Below, one piece after another: positions 26,866-35,242 of a DNA stretch of 61,767 bases (position 1 is its first letter; every line of letters starts with the position of its first letter). Origin of the DNA: Ignavibacterium sp. (GTDB lineage: Bacteria; Zixibacteria; MSB-5A5; GN15; PGXB01); assembly GCA_020724775.1 (NCBI GenBank), contig DYGG01000016.1:1-61767 (forward strand), written 5' to 3'. A program made the translations under genes and the position numbers. A model generated the notes under the pieces. The model saw nothing but the letters and a program-made list of their open reading frames with translations. It was not told the origin of the DNA and searched no databases.

Positions 26866-28974
26866 TTATGACTCGCGCAATATGAACCTGGCATCGACCG
26901 CCTTCGATTTCCCTTTCGCCGAGCAGGCTATGAAGGGATTTATATCTATTTCCGAAATCTGGTCAAAATCGGAGACCAACTGCGACAGCCGCAGAAGCGA
27001 CTCCTTGAGCGTATCCATCTCCACCGGTTCTGACCCCCGGAATCCTGTTAGTAGCGGATACGACTTCAGGCTCTTCATCATTTCATCAACGTTATTATCC
27101 GTCAGGGGATTAATCCGGAACGTCACATCTTTGAGAATCTCCACATAGATTCCTCCTAACCCGAACATTATCAGCGGTCCAAACGATGGGTCCGTGGTCA
27201 TGCCGATTACGGTTTCAATCCCGCCGGTCACCATTTCCTGTACGACAACAGAAAACTTCTCCCCTTTCTTTATCGCGGGGATTTTCTTCCGAAGACCTTG
27301 AAATGAATCCCGCACCTCTTTGGCAGTTCGCAAATCGACCACCACTCCCCCGAATTCTGTTTTATGAAGAATCTGGGGAGTATTTATCTTAAGTACCACC
27401 GGATACCCTATCTTCTCCGCTGCCGTCACCGCCTCCTTTTCCGCATATGCCACGGCGCACTTGGTGGTCGGAATTCCGTACGCCTCCAGTATATCCAGAG
27501 CATCCTGGCTAACTACCGCCTTTTCCCCTTTCTTGAGGGCTCTGTCTATCCTCTCCTGCACCTGTTTTTTATCGACCCGGAAAGTCTTGAACTGCCCCCG
27601 TGGCCGCTCCAGCCATCGACGATACCCGTCAATTAACGACAATGTCTTCGCCACCGCCTCGGGAAAGATATATACTGGCACATTGCGGCTCTTGAGATAC
27701 TCCACCGCCGCCGACCCCTCCCCCGCGCCCATGAAGCATGTCAGTACCGTTTTCTTGCACCCCTCAATGCCGGCCAGAATCGAATTGGCGACATCCATCT
27801 GATTAATCGTTACCGGCGGCACGCAAATGGTGAATATCGAATCGAAGTTCTTATCGTTCTTTACCACACTCAGGGCTTTTTTGAATGCTTCCCCACCGGC
27901 GCCCGCCACCAGGTCGAGAGGATTGTGCACCTCTCCCTGGCCGGTAAGCGCCTTTTTCAACTTAGCCTTTGTTTCGCCGGTGTACTGAGGAAGTTCCATC
28001 CCCAGACTCACCAAGGCATCGGTCGCCAGAAGCGCCGGTCCGCCGGCATTGCTGACTATGGCTACTTTGTTCCCCTTCGGCATCGGCTGGTTGGATAAGG
28101 CGGCGCCGACATCAAATAATTCCTCAATCGATGACACCCGAATCACTCCGCACTGGTCGAATAGCGCATCCACCCCCACATCCAGTTCCGCCAGAGCGCC
28201 GGTATGCGATGATGCCGCCGCTGCTCCCTGACGGGTTCTTCCCGATTTCACCGCCACGATTGGCTTGCTGCGTGATATCTCACGGGCAATCTTGGTGAAA
28301 TGACGCGGATTTCCGAAATTCTCCAGATAAAGAAGAATAATATCGGTGTCCGGGTCATCTTTCAAGAACTCTAAAACGTCATTGGCTGACACATCCGCTT
28401 TATTTCCTATCGATGCCACCATCGAAAAACCGAGCCCCAGTTCCCGGGCATGAATCATAATTGCCTCTCCCAATGCCCCTGATTGCGAAATAAACCCAAC
28501 CCTTCCTGTCAAAGCCCGGGTCTTACCGAAGGTACAATTAAGACTGTACTCCGGATGAGTATTCACTATGCCGAAACAGTTTGGCCCAATCATCCGCATT
28601 TCATATTTTCTGACGATTCCGACCAACTGGTCTTCCAGTTCAATTCCCTTTCCGCCTACTTCTTTGAATCCAGCCGAAATGACCACCAAGCCCTTCACCC
28701 CTTTTTGCCCGCACTGCTCGGCTACCATCGGCACGATTTCGCGGGGGACCGCGATTATCGCCATGTCGACCATATCAGGGACGTCCAGAATAGTTGAATA
28801 ACACTTTATCGAATGAATAACGGACGCTTTTGGATTGACCGGAAAGACCTTCCCGTTAAATTCATTGACAATAATATTATGCAGGATTTCTCGTCCGATA
28901 GTCCCCTTCTGTGTCGATGCTCCAATTACCGCCACAGATTTGGGCTTAAATATATTTTCCAGTCCCTTCATCAT
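26866..28974 (-). CDS. ADP-forming acetyl/acyl-CoA synthetase, alpha and beta parts fused
   Basis: 702 residues from ATG 28974, which has AAGGTGA upstream; an adjacent ATG at 28971 is equivalent. The enzyme converts acyl-CoA, ADP and Pi to acid, CoA and ATP, conserving energy in fermentation, and is reversible. The N-terminal alpha part has a CoA-binding Rossmann domain (SVAVIGASTQKGTIGREIL), a succinyl-CoA ligase-like domain with ISQSGALGEA, and the phospho-His loop ASSHTGALAELD. The C-terminal ATP-grasp beta part (about 480-700) carries EKIGYPVVLKINTPQILHKT and GGIETVIGMTTDPSFGPLI. It differs from AMP-forming Acs. Confidence 0.93.
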   Translation of the reverse strand: MMKGLENIFKPKSVAVIGASTQKGTIGREILHNIIVNEFNGKVFPVNPKASVIHSIKCYSTILDVPDMVDMAIIAVPREIVPMVAEQCGQKGVKGLVVISAGFKEVGGKGIELEDQLVGIVRKYEMRMIGPNCFGIVNTHPEYSLNCTFGKTRALTGRVGFISQSGALGEAIMIHARELGLGFSMVASIGNKADVSANDVLEFLKDDPDTDIILLYLENFGNPRHFTKIAREISRSKPIVAVKSGRTRQGAAAASSHTGALAELDVGVDALFDQCGVIRVSSIEELFDVGAALSNQPMPKGNKVAIVSNAGGPALLATDALVSLGMELPQYTGETKAKLKKALTGQGEVHNPLDLVAGAGGEAFKKALSVVKNDKNFDSIFTICVPPVTINQMDVANSILAGIEGCKKTVLTCFMGAGEGSAAVEYLKSRNVPVYIFPEAVAKTLSLIDGYRRWLERPRGQFKTFRVDKKQVQERIDRALKKGEKAVVSQDALDILEAYGIPTTKCAVAYAEKEAVTAAEKIGYPVVLKINTPQILHKTEFGGVVVDLRTAKEVRDSFQGLRKKIPAIKKGEKFSVVVQEMVTGGIETVIGMTTDPSFGPLIMFGLGGIYVEILKDVTFRINPLTDNNVDEMMKSLKSYPLLTGFRGSEPVEMDTLKESLLRLSQLVSDFDQISEIDINPFIACSAKGKSKAVDARFILRES

Positions 28975-29128
28975 ATGCCTGTCACCTTTATTCTCTTGAA
29001 GTTTTCTAACCGTGTCCGCAGGTCGAAACCTGTTTGCTGCCGACATCATTATGCTGTCCGCTACCCCGCCTGGAATCTTCTCCTGGGCGGATTTCGTCAT
29101 ACCCGGACTAATAAGTTATCAGTGTGTC

Positions 29129-29157
29129 AATAAACCACTTACATACGCCGCAGTCAA
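29129..29157 (-). promoter_or_regulatory. Weak promoter candidate for the acyl-CoA synthetase operon
   Basis: On the minus strand TTGACT (29157-29152), a 17-nt spacer and TTTATT (29134-29129). A second TTGACA lies just downstream without a good -10. The rest of 28975-29240 holds nothing I recognise. Confidence 0.35.
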
Positions 29158-29240
29158 GCACAAAAGAATCGCAGAGACCGTCAGACCGCACAAGCGTTTC
29201 AGTTAGTTGAATCCCGCTACGGTCTGAGGGGGCGCCGCTG

Positions 29241-29275
29241 CAAAAATTAAGGCCGCCCGTCTAGAACGAGCGGCC
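29241..29275 (-). terminator. Rho-independent terminator of the GAF/DHp protein gene
   Basis: Arms 29251-29260 and 29266-29275 (GGCCGCCCGT / ACGAGCGGCC) pair with one mismatch that becomes a G-U wobble only in minus-strand RNA. A 5-nt loop is used, and TTAATTTTTG follows on the minus strand. It lies 30 nt past the stop at 29306. Confidence 0.85.
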
Positions 29276-29305
29276 CCGCTGAGTGAGGTAGGGATAAGAG
29301 GGGAA

Positions 29306-30091
29306 CTAAGGTGCCTTTTCCTCATCGGTGAGGTCGATCATTTTTGTCCCGTTGATATATTCCGTCACTCGCTCTTGAGTTATTGATATTAACTTCTGAG
29401 TTACATCCTTTATCCGCAGCGCCGATTCCTCAATCACCTTCAATTTCTTCTTCAACTCTTCATCCAGGTCGTTCCGCTTCATCAACAGCAGTTGCACATT
29501 CCCCAGAACTGCCGTCAGCGGATTATTTATCTCGTGCGCTATGGTAGTCGCGATTTCCGTAATGGCATCGAGCCGCTCTTTTCTGATTTGTGCCGCGATA
29601 TCCACCGCTTTCGGTTCGGCCGCGCCGCCGGCAATCATGGTCAACGAGAGCGCCGCCGCCAGCGCCTCCAGAAACTCCCCATCGCTCACCAGCGAACCGC
29701 TCCCGGCCTGCACCCCCATTACCGCCCCAAAAATCTTATCCCCTTTTCTTAATGGCAGGGTAAAAGTGGCCACCGGCTTCTCTCCCCCAAAGGAGAGATA
29801 TGCTGAAACCAGATGTCTCTTTCGTCGGAGACTTAGAAACAACTCCTCTTCCAACTGAAGCAGCGCTTCCCGCTCCTGAAGCGTCTCCGAATGAGTGACC
29901 GTTAGTATTGGTGTGAAGTTGTCATCCCACATCGACAGCATCCCGGCTGACAGTCCCACCAGTTTCATCGCTCCTTTAAGCGCCGCTTCGGCGGTCTCTT
30001 GCGGTTCTCGTCCCGATACCCCTGACAGCGCTATGTCGCGCATTATTTCAAACTGGCGAAATTCCTTCTTTTCCATATTTTCCCGGGGCAT
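29306..30091 (-). CDS. GAF-DHp protein: histidine-kinase front half lacking the ATPase domain
   Basis: 261 residues from ATG 30091, which has AAGGAAG 5 nt upstream. A GAF-like sensory domain (about 20-165: GAMKLVGLSAGMLSMWDD, KGDKIFGAVMGVQ) is followed by a dimerisation/phosphoacceptor helix pair. The H-box is AHEINNPLTAVLGNVQLL (phospho-His near residue 190). The protein then ends at TDEEKAP with a TAG stop; no N, G1 or G2 box follows. A terminator comes 30 nt later and no frameshifted ATPase remnant is visible, so this looks like a designed short protein. It may serve as a phosphotransfer or heterodimer partner, or be a vestigial kinase. Confidence 0.8.
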   Translation of the reverse strand: MPRENMEKKEFRQFEIMRDIALSGVSGREPQETAEAALKGAMKLVGLSAGMLSMWDDNFTPILTVTHSETLQEREALLQLEEELFLSLRRKRHLVSAYLSFGGEKPVATFTLPLRKGDKIFGAVMGVQAGSGSLVSDGEFLEALAAALSLTMIAGGAAEPKAVDIAAQIRKERLDAITEIATTIAHEINNPLTAVLGNVQLLLMKRNDLDEELKKKLKVIEESALRIKDVTQKLISITQERVTEYINGTKMIDLTDEEKAP

Positions 30092-30197
30092 AATCTTCCT
30101 TGGCAGGTAATACCGCAAAATATATGCCCTTCCCCGGAATAGCAACTCATTATCAATACTTAACACGCCACGTGCACGCATTCCTCTAATTTAATGT

Positions 30198-30226
30198 AAT
30201 ATAATGATTTACCAAATCATAGCCAA
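30198..30226 (-). promoter_or_regulatory. Promoter with palindromic operator for the GAF/DHp gene
   Basis: On the minus strand TTGGCT (30226-30221), a 17-nt spacer and TATATT (30203-30198). The spacer itself is a perfect inverted repeat, ATGATTT-GGT-AAATCAT (30220-30204), filling exactly the -35/-10 gap, where a repressor or MerR-type activator would bind. The transcript leader would be about 100 nt. Confidence 0.55.
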
Positions 30227-30307
30227 ATCTAGCTGTGTCAGTTTAATTTGAAACTTAACTTCCTTGCAATCTGTTTCACATTTATGACGGTGATGTTATC
30301 GATACCC

Positions 30308-30336
30308 TTGACAAGTCGCTATAAGACGATTAAATT
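30308..30336 (+). promoter_or_regulatory. Promoter of purF
   Basis: TTGACA (30308-30313), a 17-nt spacer and TAAATT (30331-30336). The start near 30343 leaves a leader of about 18 nt carrying the ribosome site GGGAAGGTAGGG. Confidence 0.7.
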
Positions 30337-30360
30337 GTCCGCTTTTCGGGAAGGTAGGGT

Positions 30361-31764
30361 ATGATTGAGTCGCATCTGATGCACGACAACTGCGGCATAT
30401 TCGGTATCTATGGGAACAACCGTGCCGCCGAATTGACCTATTTTGGCCTCTATTCTCTTCAGCACCGCGGACAGGAATCGGCCGGCATTGTTACATCGGG
30501 CAACGGTCAGGTATATATTTATAAAGGGATGGGTGAGGTTAATGACGTCTTCGCCAACAAAAAATATATCGACCGCCTTAAGGGGAATATTGCTATTGGG
30601 CATACCCGCTATTCCACTACGGGGGCCTCATCGCTCACCAATATCCAGCCGTTGCTTATTACCAATCGCAGTCAAAAACTGGCTATTGCGCACAACGGCA
30701 ACCTCACCAACTCTTATAGCCTGCGGATGCAACTGGAGCGCACCGGCTCCATCTTTCAAACCACTTCCGACACCGAAATCATTCTTCATCTGGCGGCGCA
30801 ATCTCGAAATCGGAACTGGGTCAATCGTATCTGTGAAGCCCTCAGCCGTGTGGAAGGGGCATATTCCCTACTCTTTTTGACTGATGAATCTTTAATCGCC
30901 GCGCGTGACCCATACGGTTTTCGTCCCCTGGCGCTCGGCAAGTATAACGGAAGTTATATCGTCGCATCCGAAACTTGCGCCTTCGATATTATAGGAGCCA
31001 AATATCTCCGCGATATCGAGCCGGGTGAGGTTCTTGAAATCGGACCCAAAGGACTCAAATCGGTGCGTTTCGAGAGAAAACATCGTCATGCTTTCTGCAT
31101 TTTTGAATTCATTTATTTTGCTCGTCCCGATTCGATGATTTTCGGGGAAAATGTCGATAAAGTTCGCCGTCGCCTGGGCCGTCAATTGGCAATCGAGCAT
31201 CCTGCCGACGCCGATATTGTCATCGCCATACCGGACTCTGCGAATACCGCCGCTCTCGGATACTCCGAAAAGTCAGGACTAAAATTCGAAATCGGGTTGA
31301 TTCGCAATCATTATGTCGGACGCACTTTTATCGACCCCGAGCAGACCATCCGTGACCTTGACGTCAAAGTGAAATTTAATCCGGTGAAAGGTGTTTTGAA
31401 AGATAAGAGAGTCGTTGTAGTTGATGATTCTATTGTCCGCGGAACCACATCCAAGAAACTGGTCAAACTGATTCGCTCTGCCGGCGCCAGAGAGATTCAT
31501 TTCCGCGTCTCCTCTCCCCCTATAATCTCGCCCTGCTTTTTCGGCATCGACATGCCCACAAAAAAAGAACTGATTGCGTCGTCAAAGAAAATCAAAGAGA
31601 TCAAAGAATATCTTGAAGTTGACTCCCTGAGGTACCTTTCTATCGAAGGAATGCTCTCCATGCCTTCCCTCCCTAATGACAACTTCTGCGTCAGTTGTTT
31701 TTCCGGTCGCTATCCAGTGAAAATTGAGAAGATAAACGATAAACTTCGTCTTGAAAAAGTCTGA
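30361..31764 (+). CDS. purF: Amidophosphoribosyltransferase
   Basis: 467 residues. It makes 5-phosphoribosylamine from PRPP and glutamine, the committed step of purine synthesis. A 10-residue propeptide precedes the catalytic Cys11 (CGIFGIYGN), which must be exposed by self-cleavage. The glutaminase domain shows LQHRGQESAGI and GHTRYSTTG, and the PRPP loop is VVVVDDSIVRGTTSKKL. The C-terminal NFCVSCFSG and Cys near HAFCIFEF and SPCFFGIDMP fit the Bacillus-type enzyme with a structural, oxygen-sensitive [4Fe-4S] cluster. No other pur genes are adjacent. Confidence 0.96.
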   Translation: MIESHLMHDNCGIFGIYGNNRAAELTYFGLYSLQHRGQESAGIVTSGNGQVYIYKGMGEVNDVFANKKYIDRLKGNIAIGHTRYSTTGASSLTNIQPLLITNRSQKLAIAHNGNLTNSYSLRMQLERTGSIFQTTSDTEIILHLAAQSRNRNWVNRICEALSRVEGAYSLLFLTDESLIAARDPYGFRPLALGKYNGSYIVASETCAFDIIGAKYLRDIEPGEVLEIGPKGLKSVRFERKHRHAFCIFEFIYFARPDSMIFGENVDKVRRRLGRQLAIEHPADADIVIAIPDSANTAALGYSEKSGLKFEIGLIRNHYVGRTFIDPEQTIRDLDVKVKFNPVKGVLKDKRVVVVDDSIVRGTTSKKLVKLIRSAGAREIHFRVSSPPIISPCFFGIDMPTKKELIASSKKIKEIKEYLEVDSLRYLSIEGMLSMPSLPNDNFCVSCFSGRYPVKIEKINDKLRLEKV

Positions 31765-31874
31765 GAGCGCCCGTATCCGGCTGAAACCGTCCAGTAGATT
31801 CTTGATTGCCAAATTGAGGGGCAACGGATATATTAGCGTGTCTTTAGGCTCTTTATCTGATAAGGAGAATTCTG

Positions 31875-32210
31875 ATGAAAGTAAAAACTGAAATCAAAGG
31901 CGACGCCGTTATATTTCACCTCTCCGGAAAAATTATGGGCGGTGAAGATTCGACTCGATTTCACGGGCAGATTCATGAGCAGATCGATGCCGGCAAGAAG
32001 AAAATTGTTATCGCTATGGGCGAAGTGGAATGGATGAATTCCTCCGGAATCGGCATGCTTATCTCCATTCTCACCACTGTCAAGAATGACAAAGGGGAAC
32101 TGCGCATTGCCAACACCCCGAAAAAAGTGCAAAATCTGATTAACATAGTCCAGATTGAGCGGATACTCAAGTCTTACGATACCGTTGAAGACGCCCTCAA
32201 TTCGTTTTAA
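31875..32210 (+). CDS. STAS-domain anti-anti-sigma factor
   Basis: 111 residues, one STAS domain. These proteins bind or release anti-sigma kinases depending on serine phosphorylation. The phosphorylation loop WMNSSGIGMLIS has the expected Ser-Ser-Gly (Ser57 by comparison with SpoIIAA), with Asn replacing the usual Asp before it. AAGGAG lies upstream of the ATG. No kinase or phosphatase partner is adjacent, so the regulated sigma factor is unknown. Confidence 0.9.
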   Translation: MKVKTEIKGDAVIFHLSGKIMGGEDSTRFHGQIHEQIDAGKKKIVIAMGEVEWMNSSGIGMLISILTTVKNDKGELRIANTPKKVQNLINIVQIERILKSYDTVEDALNSF

Positions 32211-32326
32211 TTGGCGTCAACGTAAATGACTATCCGCAGCGGTGGGCAATCCTTGCCACCTGCTCCACACTGCTGCGCAACTTTGGCGTACAGAAATCTC
32301 CCTCCTGTCCGATAAAATAAGAATAG

Positions 32327-32354
32327 TTGACAGAATTTGACATCACAGTATATT
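32327..32354 (+). promoter_or_regulatory. Promoter of the subtilase gene
   Basis: TTGACA (32327-32332), a 16-nt spacer and TATATT (32349-32354). An overlapping second pair, TTGACA at 32337 with TATAAG, is possible. The leader would be about 75-80 nt. The rest of 32211-32438 contains an imperfect hairpin (32241-32260) without a U-tract. Confidence 0.6.
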
Positions 32355-32438
32355 AGATTATAAGAAATCAAATTACTCCTCTTTGCCTTAGCATTGGGAA
32401 GAATAGAAACGTATTATTGAATAAAGACCGGAGGCAAG

Positions 32439-35162
32439 ATGTTCAGACACCGCGCCCAACTTTTCGCCTTTGCACTGCTTTCAACTCTCATTCTGTCGAG
32501 TATAGCCAGTTCCGAGACGGCATCAAGAGATTCCTCAACAGGCGATATCCGCTACCTTAAGAACCGCGTCGTTCCGGAAAAACCTAAGAACTTCAAGATT
32601 GCCTTCGATGCCTCCCTTCGTTATGTAGTCGTCAAATTTCAGGAGGGTTCCTCGGTCAGACTGCGCGGCAATAATCTCACTGCCGAGGCAAAACACTTTA
32701 ACTCCGTCAGACAGGCTGAAAAACTACTTTCCCCCTATATCAATAGCCAAATGGAGCGGCACTTCAAGATTAAATCCGAGCAAGAGTTGGAACGCGCCCG
32801 AGTCATAGCCGAGGCATCATCCAAGCACCAACTTGCCGACCTCAACCTTTACTATAGAATTCAGGTTGCCTCCGCGGCTGAAGGGGAAGATTTGGTCAAC
32901 CGTCTTAATCAATTGGACATTGTCGAGATTGCATATATCGAGCCGGTACCTGAACCGGCCGGAGATATCGCGCCGCCAACACCGGACTACGAATTTTATC
33001 AGGACTACCTGTTTGCCGCGCCCGGTGGTGTCGATGCCGAGTATGCCAAGACCCAGCCGGGCGGCGACGGCACCGGTGTCAAGATTATCGATATCGAATT
33101 TGAATGGACCGAGACCCATGAAGACCTGGAAAAGGCGCTGGGCGGAACCATTGTTGGCGGTGGCGCTCCCTTTGGCGATCACGGCACTGCTGTGATTGGC
33201 GAGATGATTGCCGGTGATAACGGCTATGGCGTTACCGGCATCTGCCCCGGCGCGGATATCGGAATGGTCTCGGTGGCGACCATCAGCACCGCCGAAGCGA
33301 TACTTGTTGCCGCAGACAATTTGCAGCCGGGCGACCTGATTCTGATTGAACTTCACGCTCCCGGCCCGCACTACAATTTCCAGGTTCGTTCCGACCAGCG
33401 CGGATATGTCTGTATGGAGTATTGGCAGGATAATTTTGATGCTATTCAATATGCCTGGGCAAAGGGTATTATCGTGGTCGAGGCGGCCGGCAACGGCGCT
33501 GAGAATTTTGATGACCCTGTATTGTATGGACAGATTTTTGATACTACCTACCGTAATTCCCACGCCATCATCGTAGGCGCCGGAGCGCCACCCAGCGGTG
33601 CCTACGGCACCGACCGCGCACGGCTCTCATTTTCCAATTACGGCGAGAGAGTCAATCTGCAGGGATATGGCGCCGGTGTCTATACCACCGGGTACGGCGG
33701 ACTCTTTGATGGTGGCGGGGACTATAACCAGCATTATACCGCAACTTTTTCCGGGACATCATCTGCTTCGCCCATAGTCACCGGCGCCGTGGCATGCCTT
33801 CAGGGTTACTACAAAGCAACTTACGGTGTTCCCATGACTGCCGACGCCGCTCGCACTCTACTCTATGCCACCGGCTCACCGCAGCAGGGTGTGCTATCAC
33901 AGCATATTGGTCCCCGTCCGGACCTGGCTTCCGCCTTTCCGGCAATAACTCCACCCTCCTCCCTTTACTCCAACCCGATATTTATCGACACTACCGTAGA
34001 GGGCGGAACCGTTGTAAATATACCGGTCTGGTTGCATAATCGCTCTATCTCGGCAGCCCTCGATTTTAACCTTATTGGGAATGACTCCCTTCCCAAAATG
34101 ACTATCGGAAATTGGCTGAACGCTTCCCCCGGCTCCGGCTCGATTCCCGCGCTTGACTCTATAGCGATTTCCGTTACTATCGATGCCACCATTATTCCCA
34201 CCAGTCTGATTAGATATAAAGGAATCGTTGAAATCTCCTGGGGGGAAGCCGGCAATCCGCTTGATTCCATCATTTATTTGCCGGTTTTTCTGACCGTTCC
34301 CTGCGCGACTGATACCACCTTTGCCGCCATGTCAAGTAACGACAGCGGCCCGGCATTTAATTGGATTGATATAACCGGCATCGGAACCTTAATTCCCAAG
34401 AATACCTATTACAATACTTTTTCGCCGACTACTCCTCTGGATGACGGCTCCGCCGGGCCTTTCAATCTCCCCTTCACCTTTAAATTCTTTGGAAACAATT
34501 ACACTCAATTCTATGTCGGGGTGAATGGCGCTATCTCCTTTACCGAATCAGAAGTCAACAGCAACGGTTACTTCAGTGGCTTAAATATCCCGGGAAATCC
34601 CTTTACTACCTTCGTATCCGCTTTCTGGAACGACCTGACCATCGATTCGGTACGAGGCGGACACGGTAACATCTATTATTATTTCAGCCCCACTCATGAT
34701 ACCGCGATAATTGAATGGTACCGGGTCGGAAACTTCAACTCCGCCAGTGATACTCTGACCACCTTTGAGATCATTCTCACCAAAAGAGGCGATATCATGT
34801 TTCAGTATCTTTCGGTCGGTAATTCAGGGTTGCAGAATACGGCATTGATAGGCCTTAGCGCCGTTGACTGCCAGGCCTCACCATACCTGGACAATTCCGT
34901 ACCGGCTAATCATCAGATTGGAAACGCTGATGCCGTTCTCTTTGTGAGACAGAATCTGGTCATGGCGGGTGATGCCAATAACAACGGCATCACAAATATT
35001 CTCGATGCCACCTATTTGCTTGCTTATATGTACCGAAGCGGACCGGCCCCGATACCGATGGAAGCCGGAGATGTCAACTGTAGCGGGGCGATTAATATTC
35101 TTGATGTGACCGCCCTGATTGGCTACCTCTACAAGTCCGGCGCGGCGCCATGCTTTTTCTGA
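32439..35162 (+). CDS. Secreted subtilisin-like (S8) protease with dockerin repeats
   Basis: 907 residues. A signal peptide (LFAFALLSTLILSSIASS) is followed by an inhibitor-like propeptide, then the S8 catalytic domain at about 200-500. The catalytic residues are Asp in VKIIDIEFEW (where most have D-T/S-G), His in FGDHGTAVIGEM and Ser in FSGTSSASPIVTGAV. The oxyanion Asn is in VEAAGNGAENF. A beta-rich middle follows, with a domain around LPFTFKFFGNNYTQFYVGVN. Two dockerin-type repeats end the protein (GDANNNGITNILDATYLLAY and GDVNCSGAINILDVTALIGY). AGGCAAG-type site GGAGG precedes the ATG. It is a probable extracellular or surface-attached protease. Confidence 0.92.
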   Translation: MFRHRAQLFAFALLSTLILSSIASSETASRDSSTGDIRYLKNRVVPEKPKNFKIAFDASLRYVVVKFQEGSSVRLRGNNLTAEAKHFNSVRQAEKLLSPYINSQMERHFKIKSEQELERARVIAEASSKHQLADLNLYYRIQVASAAEGEDLVNRLNQLDIVEIAYIEPVPEPAGDIAPPTPDYEFYQDYLFAAPGGVDAEYAKTQPGGDGTGVKIIDIEFEWTETHEDLEKALGGTIVGGGAPFGDHGTAVIGEMIAGDNGYGVTGICPGADIGMVSVATISTAEAILVAADNLQPGDLILIELHAPGPHYNFQVRSDQRGYVCMEYWQDNFDAIQYAWAKGIIVVEAAGNGAENFDDPVLYGQIFDTTYRNSHAIIVGAGAPPSGAYGTDRARLSFSNYGERVNLQGYGAGVYTTGYGGLFDGGGDYNQHYTATFSGTSSASPIVTGAVACLQGYYKATYGVPMTADAARTLLYATGSPQQGVLSQHIGPRPDLASAFPAITPPSSLYSNPIFIDTTVEGGTVVNIPVWLHNRSISAALDFNLIGNDSLPKMTIGNWLNASPGSGSIPALDSIAISVTIDATIIPTSLIRYKGIVEISWGEAGNPLDSIIYLPVFLTVPCATDTTFAAMSSNDSGPAFNWIDITGIGTLIPKNTYYNTFSPTTPLDDGSAGPFNLPFTFKFFGNNYTQFYVGVNGAISFTESEVNSNGYFSGLNIPGNPFTTFVSAFWNDLTIDSVRGGHGNIYYYFSPTHDTAIIEWYRVGNFNSASDTLTTFEIILTKRGDIMFQYLSVGNSGLQNTALIGLSAVDCQASPYLDNSVPANHQIGNADAVLFVRQNLVMAGDANNNGITNILDATYLLAYMYRSGPAPIPMEAGDVNCSGAINILDVTALIGYLYKSGAAPCFF

Positions 35163-35190
35163 TCTGGCTCGATTGATTAAGCAAAATTCA

Positions 35191-35228
35191 AAAACTCCGT
35201 CCACCCTTGCGGTGCACGGAGTTTTCTT
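35191..35228. terminator. Bidirectional terminator between the subtilase and nuoN
   Basis: AAAACTCCGT (35191-35200) pairs perfectly with ACGGAGTTTT (35216-35225), with a further CACC/GGTG inner pairing. The A/T ends give a U-tract in both directions, as expected between two convergent genes. Confidence 0.88.
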
Positions 35229-35242
35229 ATTTTATATCGGTA

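Noticed and set aside
32241-32260. Terminator after the STAS gene
   Set aside because: GGTG-G-GCAA / TTGC-CACC forms a bulged hairpin, but no U-tract follows.
32817-33563. 248-codon open frame antisense to the subtilase
   Set aside because: It has no ribosome site and no domain features, and mirrors the codon pattern of the strong gene on the other strand.
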